Positions 6,473-7,805 of a stretch of 7,805 nt of DNA are shown here, piece by piece (position 1 is the first letter of the stretch; every line of letters begins with the position of its first letter). Under the pieces are notes generated by a model. It was given only the letters and a program-made list of their open reading frames with translations, did no database searches and had not been told where the DNA came from. The position numbers and the translations under genes were made by a program. The DNA comes from Gammaproteobacteria bacterium (GTDB lineage Bacteria > Pseudomonadota > Gammaproteobacteria > Ga0077536): contig DPMX01000273.1 in the NCBI GenBank assembly GCA_003540955.1, forward strand, positions 1 through 7,805, read 5' to 3'.

Positions 6473-6563
6473 TAAATTGGGAGATCCTGCGTTTTTAAAG
6501 CAACTAGTAGAGTTCCAACATAAGAGATAACAAAATTTAGTTTACCTTTTAGGAAAATGTGAG

Positions 6564-7424
6564 ATGAAACTTGGCGTCTTTAGTTTTAATACGGAATATA
6601 CAATCCGCGCCGACGATCTGGCGATCGCGTGCGAGGAGCGCGGATTTGAATCAGTGTGGTTTCCCGAACATACACACATTCCCGCGAGTCGTGAGACACC
6701 TTGGCCAGCAGGAGACAAATTGCCTAGGGAGTACATCCATATGTCGGATCCATTCGTGAGCTGCACTGCGGCCGCGATAGCAACGACCAGCTTGAAGGTC
6801 GGGACAGGCATCTCTCTCGTCGTCGAACATGACCCAATCGCGTTGGCCAAGACCGTCGCTACAGTTGATAGCCTTTCTAACGGACGATTTTTATTTGGTG
6901 TTGGTGCGGGTTGGAATCGAGAGGAAATGGAAAATCACGGCACTCCGTATAATGAGCGCTGGAAGGTGCTCGAGGAGCGGGTAAAGGCAATGAAAGAGAT
7001 CTGGACGAAAGAAGAGTCAACATTCCACGGCGAATATGTGAATTTCGATCGGATTTGGTCCTATCCTAAGCCCGTTCAGAAGCCTCATCCACCCGTTATT
7101 CTTGGTACCTTCGGATCAAAATGGGGACGGCAACGCGTTGCGGACTTTGGTGACGGTTGGATTCCAATTGATGTATTCCACAGAGACCTCACTGCGGACA
7201 TTGCGGATTTAAAACGGCGATTGATTTCCGCTGGGCGCGATCCGGAATCAGTTTCAATCTCGATGTTTGACGTCTTTGAAACATCCGAAGACGATCTCAA
7301 ACGCTTTGCCGAAATGGGGTGTATAGAGCGTGCGATTCCGCGCTGCCCCACGGAAAATCGCGACACCGTGCTTCGGTGGCTAGATAAATATGCACAGATA
7401 GGTTGTCGAATCGGTGCGATTTGA
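6564..7424 (+). CDS. LLM class (luciferase-like) oxidoreductase, paralogue of the first
   Basis: This 286-residue luciferase-like TIM-barrel oxidoreductase is of the same subgroup as the one on the - strand. Matching blocks are RGFESVWFPEHTHIP (26-40) with SRETPW (42-47), LKVGTGISLV (77-86), SNGRFLFGVGAGW (105-117), EIWTKEEST (145-153) and YPKPVQKPHPPVILG (167-181). After about residue 185 the two differ more, including the segment GSKWGRQRVADFGDGWIP, so they probably differ in substrate. F420 or FMN is the likely cofactor; no F420-synthesis gene is nearby. AGGA at 6551-6554 lies nine bases before ATG 6564. A start-stop pair (ATG TGA, 6557-6562) sits between them but is too close to the AGGA to be used efficiently. 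A thiolase gene follows 156 bases later on the same strand, hinting at acyl-CoA metabolism. Confidence 0.93.
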   Translation: MKLGVFSFNTEYTIRADDLAIACEERGFESVWFPEHTHIPASRETPWPAGDKLPREYIHMSDPFVSCTAAAIATTSLKVGTGISLVVEHDPIALAKTVATVDSLSNGRFLFGVGAGWNREEMENHGTPYNERWKVLEERVKAMKEIWTKEESTFHGEYVNFDRIWSYPKPVQKPHPPVILGTFGSKWGRQRVADFGDGWIPIDVFHRDLTADIADLKRRLISAGRDPESVSISMFDVFETSEDDLKRFAEMGCIERAIPRCPTENRDTVLRWLDKYAQIGCRIGAI

Positions 7425-7498
7425 CGGCGACCTTCGGTGTACTATGTATGTAGGTACTGACGTGATCTGGTGTCGTGCGCAGTAGTTTAAAAAGAACT

Positions 7499-7529
7499 TT
7501 GAGATGTTATATTCAGTCGCAATTAATAT
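7499..7529 (+). promoter_or_regulatory. Weak candidate promoter for the thiolase gene
   Basis: TTGAGA (7499-7504) matches a sigma-70 -35 box at five of six positions. TAATAT (7524-7529) is a poor -10 box, 19 bases further on, which is wider than usual. The 156-base gap after the LLM gene would suit a separate promoter, but this one is only a guess. Confidence 0.2.
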
Positions 7530-7580
7530 TTTCGATACGAAAGCTCCAGAAATGAGCTGTATCTGCCTAGGAGAGTAGTT

Positions 7581-7805
7581 ATGCCAGAAGCCTATATCAT
7601 TGACGCCGTGCGGAGCCCTACCGGAAAACGTAAAGGTAGTTTGGCCGAAGTACATGCGGCTGATCTTGGTGCTCATGTCATTCGAGCAATCGTCGAGCGT
7701 AACAATATTCCGGACGACGATTATGATGACGTGATTTTTGGTGCGATTGACGCTCTCGGACCGCTTGCGGGCGACGTCGCCCGGACGTGTTGGTTGACGG
7801 CGGGG
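7581..7805 (+). CDS. Thiolase (acetyl-CoA acyltransferase family), 3' end outside the window
   Basis: The first 75 residues are seen, starting at ATG 7581 with AGGAG (7569-7573) seven bases before it. The N-terminus has the standard thiolase opening: AYIIDAVRSPTGKRKGSL (4-21), AADLGAHVIRAIVERN (26-41), a DDVIFGAID segment (49-57), then ARTCWLTAG (67-75), which matches the helix that precedes the catalytic cysteine. The active-site Cys, expected around residue 90, and both C-terminal catalytic motifs lie beyond the window. Thiolases cleave 3-ketoacyl-CoA in beta-oxidation or condense acyl-CoA units; which applies here cannot be decided. The gene follows the second LLM oxidoreductase on the same strand and may share a pathway with it. 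Confidence 0.92.
   Translation, partial: MPEAYIIDAVRSPTGKRKGSLAEVHAADLGAHVIRAIVERNNIPDDDYDDVIFGAIDALGPLAGDVARTCWLTAG

Larger units (their letters stand above)
6139..6563. other. 425-base gene-free region
   Basis: No credible coding frame is seen on either strand. The region is A/T-rich and must contain the promoter of the second LLM gene, but I could not fix its boxes. It includes a possible decayed palindromic element (6328-6450), a perfect 12-base palindrome (6461-6472), and a weak ATTAG/CTAAT stem at the end of the exported-protein gene (6134-6150) that lacks a terminator layout. Confidence 0.5.

Noticed and set aside
6557..6562. Start-stop pair ATG TGA just before the second LLM gene
   Set aside because: It lies two bases from the AGGA and is probably incidental; no evidence of use.
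6542..6850. A 102-codon - strand frame over the start of the second LLM gene
   Set aside because: It overlaps the conserved N-terminus of the LLM protein and has no recognisable content.
7380..7676. A 98-codon - strand frame spanning the gap before the thiolase gene
   Set aside because: It overlaps the ends of two real genes, lacks a recognisable domain, and the composition does not look protein-like.

Overview
The window looks like chromosomal DNA from a bacterium of moderate GC content, most likely an environmental (perhaps marine) member of the Pseudomonadota. This rests on purine-rich Shine-Dalgarno sites, the gene families present and their loose spacing; no rRNA, tRNA or other lineage marker is present, so the placement is an inference. 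The genes sit in short transcription units on both strands, separated by gaps of up to about 425 bases.

Left part (1-2731, + strand): a MoxR-type AAA+ ATPase, cut off at its start by the window edge, is followed by a CoxE-type von Willebrand factor A (VWA) protein. This is the classic pairing of an ATPase with a metal-binding adaptor, thought to act as a chaperone or cofactor-insertion machine. A small three-helix membrane protein of unknown function follows.

Middle (2808-5584, - strand): an FAD-dependent oxidase of the alkylglycerone-phosphate synthase / GlcD superfamily, which converges on the small membrane protein gene. Upstream of it lies a 317-base gap holding a near-perfect 22-base palindrome and a strong hairpin. 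Beyond that is a luciferase-like (LLM) flavin or F420 oxidoreductase, also on the - strand.

Right part (5833-7805, + strand): a small exported protein rich in Ala, Gly and Val, divergent from the first LLM gene; a 425-base gene-free stretch holding a perfect 12-base palindrome and what may be a decayed palindromic element; a second LLM oxidoreductase that aligns residue for residue with the first over its N-terminus; and the start of a thiolase cut off by the window end.

Taken together, the two LLM oxidoreductases, the FAD oxidase and the thiolase suggest acyl-CoA, lipid or other hydrophobic-compound metabolism. No pathway can be named from this sequence. I see no phage genes, CRISPR array, transposase or defence system, and nothing I would call a demonstrably new system. 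The best leads are the paired LLM genes with their intergenic dyads, and the two small uncharacterised proteins.
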